From Acidocella aminolytica 101 = DSM 11237 (lineage in GTDB: Bacteria; Pseudomonadota; Alphaproteobacteria; Acetobacterales; Acetobacteraceae), in NCBI RefSeq assembly GCF_900129125.1, contig NZ_FQVJ01000001.1, forward strand, positions 62,001 to 126,000: DNA of 64,000 nucleotides, read 5' to 3'. The position numbers and the translations under genes are program-made. Shown here one piece after another: positions 14,668 through 22,605 of the stretch. Within the stretch, counting starts at the first letter, position 1, and every line of letters starts with the position of its first letter. The notes under the pieces were generated by a model. It had not been told where the DNA came from and did no database searches. It was given only the letters and a program-made list of their open reading frames with translations.

Positions 14668-14714
14668 GCCCTCTCACGGCGGCAACGGGGGTTCGAATCC
14701 CCCTGGGGACGCCA
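14668..14714 (+). other. tRNA-Glu(CUC) 3' half: attachment site (attR)
   Basis: From 14668 the sequence matches tRNA-Glu from the anticodon stem to the CCA end. It has anticodon loop CTCTCAC (anticodon CTC at 14673-14675), anticodon-stem GGCGG, T-arm GGGGG-TTCGAAT-CCCCC and acceptor TGGGGAC-G-CCA. The base pairing of the anticodon stem fails two bases upstream of 14668, and no D-arm or 5' acceptor strand precedes it. It is the 3' part of a tRNA gene left at an integration junction, not a functional tRNA gene. Confidence 0.85.
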
Positions 14715-14857
14715 TTGATTTTCCTGTATATTTTCAGGTTATCTATAGGTGTTTATCCTTCCACACAGCATCTCTACATTTTACACGGTGAGAGACATGC
14801 CTGGATTACGTATAATCCTTCCTAAGATAATATAGTTGTTGATTTGCGCTGAGATTT

Positions 14858-15100
14858 GATGGGGTTGTTCACAGGCCCGCTGGCAACCGAGGGCGTGAGC
14901 GCTGCTTCCACCGCCACGGCTATTGGGTTCGCATCCGGCTCAGGTGAGATTTTGGCGGCGGAGCGGCATCCGCCCCCGGTGGTTGGATCGCCCAAACCTA
15001 CGGCCTCCCGCATATTCTGGATCTGGCGATGGGAGGGTTAGTTTTTGGCTTCATCATTGCTCTATTCCTGACAGAGACCGCGTCGCGCTTCGCGAAATAG
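14858..15100 (+). pseudogene. MFS transporter, C-terminal remnant
   Basis: One frame reads FTGPLATEGVSAASTATAIG and FASGSGEI. After a frameshift another reads GGWIAQTYGLPHILDLAMGG and LVFGFIIALFLTETASRFAK, then stops at 15100. These are the last two membrane helices of a major facilitator superfamily transporter. The N-terminal ten helices are missing and the frame is broken. It lies directly outside the mobile-element end, so the transporter gene was lost on the chromosome side. Confidence 0.65.
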
Positions 15101-15107
15101 CCGACTC

Positions 15108-15126
15108 AGCCGGATGCTCTCCGGCT
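15108..15126. terminator. Hairpin between MFS remnant and acyl-CoA ligase gene
   Basis: AGCCGGA-TGCTC-TCCGGCT, a seven-base-pair perfect stem, lies 45 bases past the stop of the acyl-CoA ligase gene (minus strand) and just after the MFS remnant. There is no clear T-run in either direction. Confidence 0.4.
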
Positions 15127-15170
15127 GTTAGTCCATGCCGCGATGAGCTGAACATCAGTTCAACCCCAGT

Positions 15171-16784
15171 CTACCCCACCAATTTCTTACGCAATATGTG
15201 TTTTTGAATTTTACCGGTTGAGGTCTTCGGCAGTTCATCAAAACTATAGCGCTTGGGAATTTTGAATCCAGCCAGATGCTCTCGGCAGAAGGTGGTCAAC
15301 TCTTCTTCTGTCACACTCGCCCCATCCTTCACGGCAATCACCGCCATTGGCACCTCCCCCCATTTTGCATCTGGCATGGCGATTACGGCGGCCTCGCGTA
15401 CAGAAGGGTGACGGTAGAGAACTTCCTCTACCTCCAACGAGGAGATATTCTCACCGCCGGAAATGATGATGTCCTTCGAACGGTCCTTGATCTCTACATA
15501 GCCATCCGGATGCATTACCCCCAAATCCCCGGTCAGGAACCAGCCATTCCGGAAAGCCTCGCGCGTGGCCTTTGGATTTTTAAGATACCCCTTCATCACC
15601 ACATTCCCCTTGAAGGCCAGTTCACCGATGGTCTTGCCATCGGCCGGTACGGGGACGCCTTGCGTGTCCAGCACAGTTAGGTCCTCCTGGGTGATGCCAG
15701 GCACTCCTTGGCGCGCCATCAACCGTGCGCGGGTGGTTATGTCCAGTGTCTGCCAGTCCGCTTGAACTTCACAAATCGCCGATGGGCCATACACCTCCGT
15801 GAGGCCGTAAACATGCTGCACCTTGAAGCCGAGCCGCTCCGTGCCTTCAATAATCGCGCTTGGAGGTGCCGCGCCCGCGATGGCAACCGTTACAGGCTGA
15901 TCCAATACACGCTTCACCCCTTCCGGTGCGTTAATCAGCATACCCAGCACAATGGGAGCACCGCACATATGGGTTACTTTGTGGCGCGCGATTTTCTCGA
16001 AGATCATCGCCGGGTCCACTTTGCGCATGCACACATGGGTGGCGCCCAGCGCCGTCACGGCCCAGCTATAGGTCCAGCCTGAGCAATGAAACATCGGCAG
16101 TGTCCAAAGATAGGCAGAATCCTGCGTCAGATTCACCATGAATGCCACAGCCAGCGCGCCGAGATACGCACCGCGATGATGATACACCACGCCCTTCGGG
16201 TTTCCCGTGGTGCCGGAGGTGTAATTCACCGCAATCGCCTCCCACTCATCAGCGGGCAGGCGCCAAGGGGCGGGCGCATGCGGGGCAATCCAGTCCTCAT
16301 ATTCCGGTGCGCCGAGCGTCAGGCTGGGCGGTGCCGCCTCGTCTGCGATTTCCACCAGAATCGGCTTGACCTTCAGCTCTGCAAGCGCGGCCTTGGCCTT
16401 CGGCGCCCATTCCCGGTCCACCAGAAATAATTTGGCCTCGGCATGTTCCAGAATAAACGCAATGGCGGCGGGGTCCAGCAGCGTATTGATCATGGAGATG
16501 ACACAGCCCGCCAGTGGCACGGCGTAATGCGCCTCAAGCGGCACTGGTCCGTTAGGGGACAGCACCGCCACGGCCTCGCCGGGTTTTACTCCCGCTGCGG
16601 TAATAGCGCTGGCGAAACGGCGGATACGGTCCGTGAAGTGGGCGTAGCTATAGGTTCGGTCATGATGCGTCACCGCGATCTTGTCCGGGAAGATACGCTC
16701 CGCCCGGCGCAGGAAGCTGAGTGGAGAAAGCGGCACATAATTCGCCGGGTCGTGTCCCAGATCCATCTCGAAAATGCGGCTCAT
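15171..16784 (-). CDS. Acyl-CoA synthetase (AMP-forming fatty acid-CoA ligase)
   Basis: 537 residues of the ANL superfamily. The P-loop-like motif YTSGTTGNPKG is at 188-198. The A5/A7/A8 motifs HVYGLTEVYGPS, NGWFLTGDLGVMHPDGYVEI and DRSKDIIISGGENIS follow, and the catalytic A10 lysine is in STGKIQKH near the C-terminus. It activates a carboxylic acid to its CoA thioester; medium-chain or branched substrates are possible. GAAGGAGA lies six bases before the ATG. It is 43 bases downstream of the acyl-CoA dehydrogenase gene on the same strand, so the two probably form a fatty-acid oxidation operon controlled by the divergent TetR gene. Confidence 0.9.
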   Translation of the reverse strand: MSRIFEMDLGHDPANYVPLSPLSFLRRAERIFPDKIAVTHHDRTYSYAHFTDRIRRFASAITAAGVKPGEAVAVLSPNGPVPLEAHYAVPLAGCVISMINTLLDPAAIAFILEHAEAKLFLVDREWAPKAKAALAELKVKPILVEIADEAAPPSLTLGAPEYEDWIAPHAPAPWRLPADEWEAIAVNYTSGTTGNPKGVVYHHRGAYLGALAVAFMVNLTQDSAYLWTLPMFHCSGWTYSWAVTALGATHVCMRKVDPAMIFEKIARHKVTHMCGAPIVLGMLINAPEGVKRVLDQPVTVAIAGAAPPSAIIEGTERLGFKVQHVYGLTEVYGPSAICEVQADWQTLDITTRARLMARQGVPGITQEDLTVLDTQGVPVPADGKTIGELAFKGNVVMKGYLKNPKATREAFRNGWFLTGDLGVMHPDGYVEIKDRSKDIIISGGENISSLEVEEVLYRHPSVREAAVIAMPDAKWGEVPMAVIAVKDGASVTEEELTTFCREHLAGFKIPKRYSFDELPKTSTGKIQKHILRKKLVG

Positions 16785-16827
16785 GCCATTTCTCCTTCAT
16801 TATAGCTTGGTATTTTTTGGCGAATGG

Positions 16828-18561
16828 TTAGAACAAAGACGAAGGTAGGGCGGCCAGAGGCCCGGCTCCGGCTTTAACAGAAGCCGCCAATGCCCCTGCC
16901 TGCGGCAGCATGCGCGTTACAAAGAAGCGCGCAAGAACGGGTTTAGCCTCGCGTATCCCGGCATCTTCAGAGCCCGGCGCGGCCTTGGCTATGCCAACCC
17001 ACATCCATCCAAAGCAGACTAGCGCGAACACCCGCAGATACTCGACCGATGCCGCGCCGATTTCCGCGCCATCGGCAGATACCGCCAAGAGATGTTCAGT
17101 CAACTCTCGTAGCAGCGCCAAAGCCTCCCGTACTGGCGTCACGATATCTTCCAGTCCCTCAACCTTACAAAGATCGGCCTCGATCCGGTGGAAAAAGCCG
17201 CGTACCACCGCGCCGCCATCCATCCCCAGCTTACGGCCTGCCAGGTCTAGGGCTTGCACGCCATTTGTGCCTTCATAAATCTGCGCGATACGCGCATCGC
17301 GCACAAACTGCTCCATGCCCCATTCACGCACATAGCCATGGCCGCCAAAGACCTGCTGCGCCATCACGGCTGATTCAAAGCCAAAATCGGTAAAGGCCGC
17401 CTTCACTACGGGGGTGAGTAAAGAAACCAGCTTGTCCGCCGCGTCCCGTGCTGCGGTGTCCTCATGATGGCGGGAGATATCAATTTGCATTGCCACCCAG
17501 ATGGCCAGTGCACGGCCAGCCTCCACAAAGGCGCGGACGGAAAGCAGCATCCGTCGTACATCGGCATGTTCTATAATTGGTGCCGGATTCATGCCGCCAG
17601 ACGGCGTCCGGCCTTGCAGCCTCTCTTTGGCATACGCGGCCGCCTTGCAATAAGCGGCATGGGCGATGCCAAGCCCCTGTAGCCCCACAAACAGCCGCTC
17701 GGTATTCATCATGGTGAACATCGCATTCAAGCCGCGATTCGGCACGCCCACCAGCCAACCGGTCGCGCCATCGTAATTCATCACGCAGGTAGGCTGGGCA
17801 TGAATGCCCATTTTATGCTCCAGCGCCCCGACGGACAGGCTGTTGGGCGTCCCGTCCGGAAGAAATTTCGGCACCAGAAACAGCGAGATGCCTTTCACCC
17901 CCGCCGGCGCGTCCGGCAGCCGGGCCAGTACCAGATGAATGATGTTCCCGCCGAAATCATGGTCGCCGGAAGATATAAAGATTTTCGTGCCGGTGATGGC
18001 AAAAGCGCCTTCTGCCAGCGGCTCCGCCTTGGTGCGCAGGAGGCCGAGATCCGTCCCGGCGGCGGCTTCTGTCAGTGCCATCACGCCGGACCATTCACCG
18101 GAGACCATGCGCGGAAGATACGCTTGTTTCAGCGCCTCGCTGCCATGGGCGGTAAGCGCCTCCGCAGCGCCGCGTGTCAGACCGGGGAACAGCCCAAAAG
18201 ACAGGTTGGCGCCGGAGACCATTTCATCCACCAGCACCTGCATTGTGTGCGGCAGGCCCTGGCCGCCAAATTCCGGCGTGGCCGAAAGGGCGCACCAGCC
18301 ATTTTCCGCATAACGTCGGTACGCATTCGCAAAACCAGGTGCGGTGATAACTTTACCGTTTTCCATCCTACACCCCGCCGTATCTCCAGGTAGATTCAAC
18401 GGCGCCAGCGTTTCCGCACTGAAGCGGCCGGCTTCTTCCAGCAGCGCCAGCGCCAAGCCGGAATCAAAACCTTGTTCCCTAAACAGCTTGGGCAGGTCCT
18501 CGAGGTCAAACATCGAGGTCAGCAAGAAACGCAGATCGTCAATCGGCGGGACGTAGCTCAT
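16828..18561 (-). CDS. Acyl-CoA dehydrogenase (FadE-like, long form)
   Basis: 577 residues, the length of the long bacterial acyl-CoA dehydrogenases that have an added C-terminal domain. The FAD/substrate segments are MALTEAAAGTDLGLLRTKAE and FISSGDHDFG, then VFGGHGYVREWGMEQF and ARIAQIYEGTNGVQALDLAG, where YEG supplies the catalytic glutamate region. It catalyses the first beta-oxidation step and passes electrons to ETF. An ATG ten codons upstream (18591) exists. I chose 18561 because MSYVPPIDDLRFLL is the common family start; its SD (AAGAGCGAG) is weak. It is transcribed away from the TetR gene across a clear palindrome at 18639-18658. Confidence 0.85.
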   Translation of the reverse strand: MSYVPPIDDLRFLLTSMFDLEDLPKLFREQGFDSGLALALLEEAGRFSAETLAPLNLPGDTAGCRMENGKVITAPGFANAYRRYAENGWCALSATPEFGGQGLPHTMQVLVDEMVSGANLSFGLFPGLTRGAAEALTAHGSEALKQAYLPRMVSGEWSGVMALTEAAAGTDLGLLRTKAEPLAEGAFAITGTKIFISSGDHDFGGNIIHLVLARLPDAPAGVKGISLFLVPKFLPDGTPNSLSVGALEHKMGIHAQPTCVMNYDGATGWLVGVPNRGLNAMFTMMNTERLFVGLQGLGIAHAAYCKAAAYAKERLQGRTPSGGMNPAPIIEHADVRRMLLSVRAFVEAGRALAIWVAMQIDISRHHEDTAARDAADKLVSLLTPVVKAAFTDFGFESAVMAQQVFGGHGYVREWGMEQFVRDARIAQIYEGTNGVQALDLAGRKLGMDGGAVVRGFFHRIEADLCKVEGLEDIVTPVREALALLRELTEHLLAVSADGAEIGAASVEYLRVFALVCFGWMWVGIAKAAPGSEDAGIREAKPVLARFFVTRMLPQAGALAASVKAGAGPLAALPSSLF

Positions 18562-18638
18562 CAGACTCGCTCTTTTTTCTTGGTGCGACATATGCGGCCG
18601 GGCTGGGCATTGGGGCTTTGCCCGTACGGCTCGTGTAT

Positions 18639-18658
18639 TGTATCAAACAGTTGATACA
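18639..18658. promoter_or_regulatory. Operator palindrome between acyl-CoA dehydrogenase and TetR genes
   Basis: TGTATCAA-ACAG-TTGATACA is a perfect eight-base inverted repeat, 20 bases overall. It lies 78 bases before the dehydrogenase start and 84 bases before the TetR start, the normal place for a TetR-family operator that controls both divergent transcripts. Confidence 0.6.
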
Positions 18659-18741
18659 GTCAATCTTAAATCTCATCTTGGCATGGTTTGCGCGGCGCGG
18701 GCCATCCGGGTTTTAATGGCGGCGGTGTATTAAGGAGGATC

Positions 18742-19359
18742 ATGGCGGCGAAACTCAAACAGGCGGCACAACCCATACCCAGCACAGCGCCGGGGGAATT
18801 GAGCGCCCGCCACCTGGATGTGCTGGACGCCGCCGCTGCCTTATTCGCGGCGCGGGGCTATCATGCAACTTCCGTGCGCGATATCGGGGAGCGCGTGGGG
18901 CTGCTGGGCGGTTCGCTGTACCATTATATCAAGTCCAAGGAGAACCTGTTCGCCACGGTGCATGACCGGGCCTTAGCCAAGGCGGCGGCACGGATCAATG
19001 CGGCCGTCGCTCCGCTGACTGACCCGTGGGAGCGTTTGCGCGTCGCCAGCATCACGCTGGCGGAAATTCAGCTCGATCAGTTCTCCGCGACAACGCCACT
19101 AATGAATGATTTCCGTTTGTTGCCCCCCGGCCTGCAAGAGCGGCTGATCGAAACGCGAGACAGGTTCGAGGCGCTCTTTGATGGGCTGGTGCAAGACGTT
19201 CCCTTACCACCGGACGTTAACCGGAAGATTTATCGGTTGGCCTTGTTGACGCTGCTGAATAACCTTTCCAGTTGGTATAGACCCGGAAAAATGACTCCGG
19301 CGCAAATTGGTGACGAGGTGATGAAGATTTTCGCGTCCTGTCGCCTGCTCGAGGCATAA
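18742..19359 (+). CDS. TetR-family regulator of fatty-acid degradation
   Basis: 205 residues. The N-terminal helix-turn-helix is typical: LDVLDAAAALFAARGYHATS followed by VRDIGERVGLLGGSLYHYIK and SKENLF. The C-terminal ligand domain resembles the TetR_C groups that sense acyl-CoA. The ATG at 18742 follows AAGGAGG closely (three bases). A longer upstream frame lacks a ribosome-binding site. It is divergent from an acyl-CoA dehydrogenase/ligase pair and probably represses it until an acyl-CoA binds. The palindrome at 18639-18658 is the likely site. Confidence 0.85.
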   Translation: MAAKLKQAAQPIPSTAPGELSARHLDVLDAAAALFAARGYHATSVRDIGERVGLLGGSLYHYIKSKENLFATVHDRALAKAAARINAAVAPLTDPWERLRVASITLAEIQLDQFSATTPLMNDFRLLPPGLQERLIETRDRFEALFDGLVQDVPLPPDVNRKIYRLALLTLLNNLSSWYRPGKMTPAQIGDEVMKIFASCRLLEA

Positions 19360-19547
19360 AAGAAGCCGCGCCATTTTATCTTGTCCCGGAATTATTTGTG
19401 GCGCGAGAGGCGTGGGCTCTGCTGTAAGTCGAGTAGCGGATAATACCTTCGCACTTGACGAACCCAGATAGGTAGCATGCTACTTATCGGCCTTCTAAAT
19501 CAGTCTGCGGCGCCTCACCGTAGCCGCGAAGAAAGTTGGGAGACATC

Positions 19548-20160
19548 ATGTAATTCCATATGAATGGTGTTCGGACCGGGAAGCCTGCTGCCTATCTAGC
19601 GCTGTCCGCACAGTAGGAAACGGATGCTGTTCGCGTTTTGATTATCGACTGCAGTTCCGCTGGGCAGACGTTCGCGGCACAGATGGCGGCCTTTCTCGTC
19701 TTCCGCACCGCATTGTTGAGCCAAGGACGGGCTTTCAGAATTTCCGCTTGTTATTTTGAACCCGCTGCGTGTGCATGATTTTTATCGTGAGTGGATCCGC
19801 CACGCGCCCGGCCGGATTGTGTCCAATTATGGTTTTCGTCTGGTTGATCTGACGCATCCCATGGGATGCGTTAGACTTCGTCACCGCCAAGCTGCAACCC
19901 GTGGATGCCCATCGCGATGACCGCGTGGAATTGATCAAGGCACGTCATGTGGTGGAGTGCGATGGCGCGCGCAGCCAAATACGTAGGACGACGGCCAGTG
20001 AATTGAGCGGCGAGTTAGCCAACCAAGTTTGGGGCGTCATCGATGTGCTTGCCTATACGGATTTCCCCGATATCAGGCCGACAGGCACGGTCCACTCGGC
20101 CAATGACGGCAATGTCCTAATCAAAGCGTACGGGCACCGGCGCGCACCAACATCTCACCC
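19548..20160 (+). pseudogene. Phenol 2-monooxygenase (FAD aromatic hydroxylase) remnant
   Basis: A GGGAGA-preceded ATG at 19548 is followed at once by a TAA. The same frame then reads FHMNGVRTGKPAAYLALSAQ, stop, and VLIIDCSSAGQTFAAQMAAF, a decayed copy of the GxGxxG FAD fold. Later frames read PLRVHDFYREWIRHAPGRIV and SNYGFRLVDLTHP, then KARHVVECDGARSQIRR and NQVWGVIDVLAYTDFPDIRP with SANDGN. These are segments of PheA/TfdB-like phenol hydroxylases in the right order. Several stops, frameshifts and a large internal deletion make it non-functional. Confidence 0.7.
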
Positions 20161-20230
20161 CTGGCTTTACAATAAGGATGCGGTTCTATTCTGCGCCGGT
20201 GATCCGGCTAGCGGATGCCAAGCCCATGCA

Positions 20231-20361
20231 ATGCCTTGGGTCGAACGTGTGCAGGATGATTTTACCTCCTTTCTTTCCAGCGAGGAACGCGAGTTTGTTT
20301 TGAACATGCTCAAAAAATCACAGAGGCCGCCAATGAGCTGAGACGTGTACTGCAACTCTAA
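20231..20361 (+). pseudogene. MarR-family regulator, C-terminal remnant
   Basis: In frame with the preceding remnant the sequence reads MPWVERVQDDFTSFLSSEER and EFVLNMLKK. A shift of one base gives ITEAANELRRVLQL before a stop at 20361. This resembles the last two helices of MarR-type regulators (SSEER ... LLKKL). No DNA-binding domain is left. The fusion to the hydroxylase remnant points to a deletion that joined two neighbouring genes. The family assignment is tentative. Confidence 0.4.
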
Positions 20362-20362
20362 G

Positions 20363-20397
20363 AAAAGGGAAGGTGAATTTTAACCGCCTTCCCCTTT
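20363..20397. terminator. Bidirectional terminator
   Basis: GGGAAGG (20367-20373) pairs with CCTTCCC (20387-20393), flanked by AAAA on the left and CTTTCATTT on the right. Inside, GGT and ACC extend the stem. It separates the MarR remnant from the convergent dioxygenase gene and fits an intrinsic terminator in both directions. Confidence 0.65.
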
Positions 20398-20400
20398 CAT

Positions 20401-21198
20401 TTAGTTGGCCAGTGGGGGCTGCATGGGCCCAAAATTGTAAGCATCCATTCTCAAAATTGAATGCTCGATTGAGCTGTGCAGCCTTTGCGCCGGACCATCG
20501 CTTGCGCCCAGAGCGGTGAAGAGCGGCAGCAAATGCTCTTCGGTCGGGTGCTCGTCAGGAGCATAAGGGGCGAGCTTGCGGTAATTTAGCAAGGCCGCAA
20601 TGTCGTTGTTGACGATGGCGGCATCCATCCAGTTGCTGAACGCGGTGACGTCGGCGCTCTCAGGGGCATTGACCGGCTGTCCTCGGAAGCGCCTGAGGTC
20701 GTGCGTGAAACTGCCGGAGCCGAGAATGAGCACCTCTTCATCGCGTAGCGGTGCTAGGGCTTGGCCAACTTGGTAAGCGTGGCCGGGGCCCTGGCTGGTC
20801 TGCACGGAGAGCTGAAGCGTGGGGATGTTTGCGTCTGGCCAAGCCAGCAGCAACGGAACCCAGGCGCCGTGGTCAAGACCGCGCGTTGTCTCCAGACCCG
20901 TGGCAAAACCGGCCTGCCCGAGCAGGGCGGCAATGCGTTCCGCCAGCACGGCATGGCCGGGCGCGGGGTAATGAAGCTCATAGAGCGCGCGCGGAAAGCC
21001 GAAAAAATCATGGATCGTTTGGTTCCGGGCGACTTTATTCACCATCGGCGCTGTTGTTTCCCAATGCGCGGAAACCACAAGGATGGCGCGTGGCCTGGGC
21101 AGGAGGGTGGACAAGCCGGTGAGGAACCTCCTCGCCGGCGTGTCCGTGAGGGCCAGCATGGGGGAACCATGGCTGACGAACAGGCTAGGAAGCTTCAT
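20401..21198 (-). CDS. Class III extradiol ring-cleavage dioxygenase (DODA/YgiD-like)
   Basis: 265 residues of the LigB/DODA superfamily. Metal-binding and catalytic segments are visible: LFVSHGSPML (N-terminal His), VVSAHWET (second His), LDHGAWVPLLLAWP and LGSGSFTHDLRRF. Members are non-haem Fe or Zn enzymes that open catecholic rings or act on related substrates. AGGA lies seven bases before the ATG. The ATG overlaps the stop of the DoxX gene by four bases (ATGA), so the two are translationally coupled. This pairing of DODA-like enzyme with DoxX is common. Confidence 0.85.
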   Translation of the reverse strand: MKLPSLFVSHGSPMLALTDTPARRFLTGLSTLLPRPRAILVVSAHWETTAPMVNKVARNQTIHDFFGFPRALYELHYPAPGHAVLAERIAALLGQAGFATGLETTRGLDHGAWVPLLLAWPDANIPTLQLSVQTSQGPGHAYQVGQALAPLRDEEVLILGSGSFTHDLRRFRGQPVNAPESADVTAFSNWMDAAIVNNDIAALLNYRKLAPYAPDEHPTEEHLLPLFTALGASDGPAQRLHSSIEHSILRMDAYNFGPMQPPLAN

Positions 21199-21617
21199 GT
21201 GGCTTTCCTGCCTGGGGTCGGCAGCAAGGTGCAGGGGCCGTCGCCAATCAGCGCGAGTGCGATCAGCGCAATCGTCCAGAACGCCGGATATTCCCATCCA
21301 CCGCCCTTCGCCGTGAAGAAGAAGCCGTTATGGATATGCACCATCACAATTGCGCCGATCAGATCCGGGGCGATCAGCAGCGCGGCCAAGCGAGGCCAGA
21401 TGCCAAAGATCAGGGCGATAGCGGCGGCAAGCTCCCAGAGCATGACGAAAATCCCAAACCAGCCCGGCAGACCAAGACTGGCGAAGAAATGCTCTGTGCC
21501 AGTTGGGGTGAATACAAAGAATTTCAGCCCGTCATGGGCCAGGAACAAAATACCCAGCGAGAGGCGGAGCAGCAGGGCGCCGTATCCAGCGGTTTTTGTA
21601 TCGATGTTTGATGTCAT
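21195..21617 (-). CDS. DoxX-family membrane protein
   Basis: 140 residues with four membrane helices. The DoxX signature is present: LLLRLSLGILFLAHDGLKFF in helix 1, then GLPGWFGIFVMLWELAAAI and FGIWPRLAALLIAPDLIGAI. GGAGA lies seven bases before the ATG, while the longer upstream frame would run through the divergent LysR gene. It overlaps the dioxygenase start by four bases. DoxX-like proteins are linked to redox or thiol stress and aromatic metabolism. The exact role is unknown. The divergent LysR gene starts 97 bases away and probably regulates it. Confidence 0.85.
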   Translation of the reverse strand: MTSNIDTKTAGYGALLLRLSLGILFLAHDGLKFFVFTPTGTEHFFASLGLPGWFGIFVMLWELAAAIALIFGIWPRLAALLIAPDLIGAIVMVHIHNGFFFTAKGGGWEYPAFWTIALIALALIGDGPCTLLPTPGRKAT

Positions 21618-21714
21618 AAGTGGATCTCCTTTAGCGTCCAGATAGCCATGCAAAGAGGCTTGGTTAATTCCTGAAATTTGACTTATGGTTATGCGTTTTC
21701 GCATGGGGGTTGGG

Positions 21715-22605
21715 GTGGATTGGGATGATTTACGAAGTTTTCTGGCCATTGCACGTGAAGGCACGCTTTCAGCGGCTGCGCGGCGGCTGGGGGTACAGCA
21801 ATCTACTATGGGGCGACGACTGGCGGCGCTCGAGGCTAAGGCGGGGGTGCGCCTGCTGGAGCGTACGCCGCATGGTTTTCGGTTAACGTCCGCAGGGGAG
21901 GCTGCCCGCACCGAGGTGGAGCGGATGGAAGATGCGGCCCAAGCGGCGGAGCGCGCCGTGAGCGGGCGGGATGCGCGCCTTGAAGGCATTGTACGGCTGA
22001 CGACGGTGAGCGATTTCGCGTCGGGGATTTTGATGCAGGCCCTTGCGGATCTTGCCCAGCGGTATCCGGGTATCCTGGTTGAGCTGATTACCGATGACCG
22101 CACTTTATCTTTGGCAGCGCGGGAGGCGGATTTGGCTATCCGTTTAGCGCGGCCGAAGGGGCAATTACTGCTCGGGCGGCGGATTGGGGAGGTGTCCTTC
22201 GGGATTTATGCAAGTGCGGCGTATCTTGCCGAGCGGGATGCACAGGCTTTGCCGGGGGGCGATGGGGTGGGGCACCGGCTGATTCTCACCCGTGACGAAA
22301 ATGGTTCTTACCCTGAAATAGATGCGCTGGCCGCCATGGCACCCAGGGCAGAGGTGGCATTGCGTACCGATAGCCGAGCCAGCCAACTTGCCGCGGCGCT
22401 GGCTGGGCTGGGCGTGGTGGTGTTAGGGCATCATGTCGCGGTGGATACGGATCTTGTGCGGCTGGATGCGCCGCCCTTACCGGCCCGCGAAATCTGGCTG
22501 GTGCAGCACGAGGATACGCGGAACGTGCCGCGCATCCGCGCCGTGGCAGAAGCGCTGGCCAACCGTATGCGCGCCGCCGCGCCGCTATTTTTAGGGCAGG
22601 AGTGA
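21715..22605 (+). CDS. LysR-family transcriptional regulator
   Basis: 296 residues from a GTG at 21715. The N-terminal winged helix reads VDWDDLRSFLAIAREGTLSA and ARRLGVQQSTMGRRLAALE, and the substrate-binding domain follows (about 90-290). ATG codons at 21685, 21691 and 21703 are in frame but have no SD. The GTG is preceded by GGGGGTTGGG, and DWDDLR is the usual family start. It is divergent from the DoxX/dioxygenase pair, the classic layout for a LysR activator of that operon. The inducer is unknown. Confidence 0.8.
   Translation: MDWDDLRSFLAIAREGTLSAAARRLGVQQSTMGRRLAALEAKAGVRLLERTPHGFRLTSAGEAARTEVERMEDAAQAAERAVSGRDARLEGIVRLTTVSDFASGILMQALADLAQRYPGILVELITDDRTLSLAAREADLAIRLARPKGQLLLGRRIGEVSFGIYASAAYLAERDAQALPGGDGVGHRLILTRDENGSYPEIDALAAMAPRAEVALRTDSRASQLAAALAGLGVVVLGHHVAVDTDLVRLDAPPLPAREIWLVQHEDTRNVPRIRAVAEALANRMRAAAPLFLGQE

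Larger units (their letters stand above)
4931..14714. mobile_element. Integrative mobilizable element in tRNA-Glu(CUC)
   Basis: The stretch holds integrase, excisionase, relaxase, a candidate oriT, a mobilization-type accessory gene, cargo and a toxin-antitoxin pair. It ends exactly at a 47-base copy of the 3' half of tRNA-Glu. No type IV secretion or coupling-protein genes are present, so transfer would need a helper conjugative system. The right boundary (14714) is well supported. The left boundary is placed just before the integrase stop because integrases usually lie at the element edge and IS debris adjoins it. I found no matching attachment core on the left. Confidence 0.7.

Noticed and set aside
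14668-14714. A functional tRNA-Glu gene
   Set aside because: Only the anticodon loop to CCA end is present; the 5' acceptor strand, D-arm and half of the anticodon stem are missing, so it is an attachment-site remnant.
18651-18663. FNR-like TTGATACAGTCAA at the TetR palindrome
   Set aside because: The spacer is five bases, not six, and it lies inside a perfect TetR-type palindrome that explains it better.
20761-21645. 294-codon plus-strand open frame
   Set aside because: It runs antisense through the dioxygenase and DoxX genes, which have clear motifs and SD sites.
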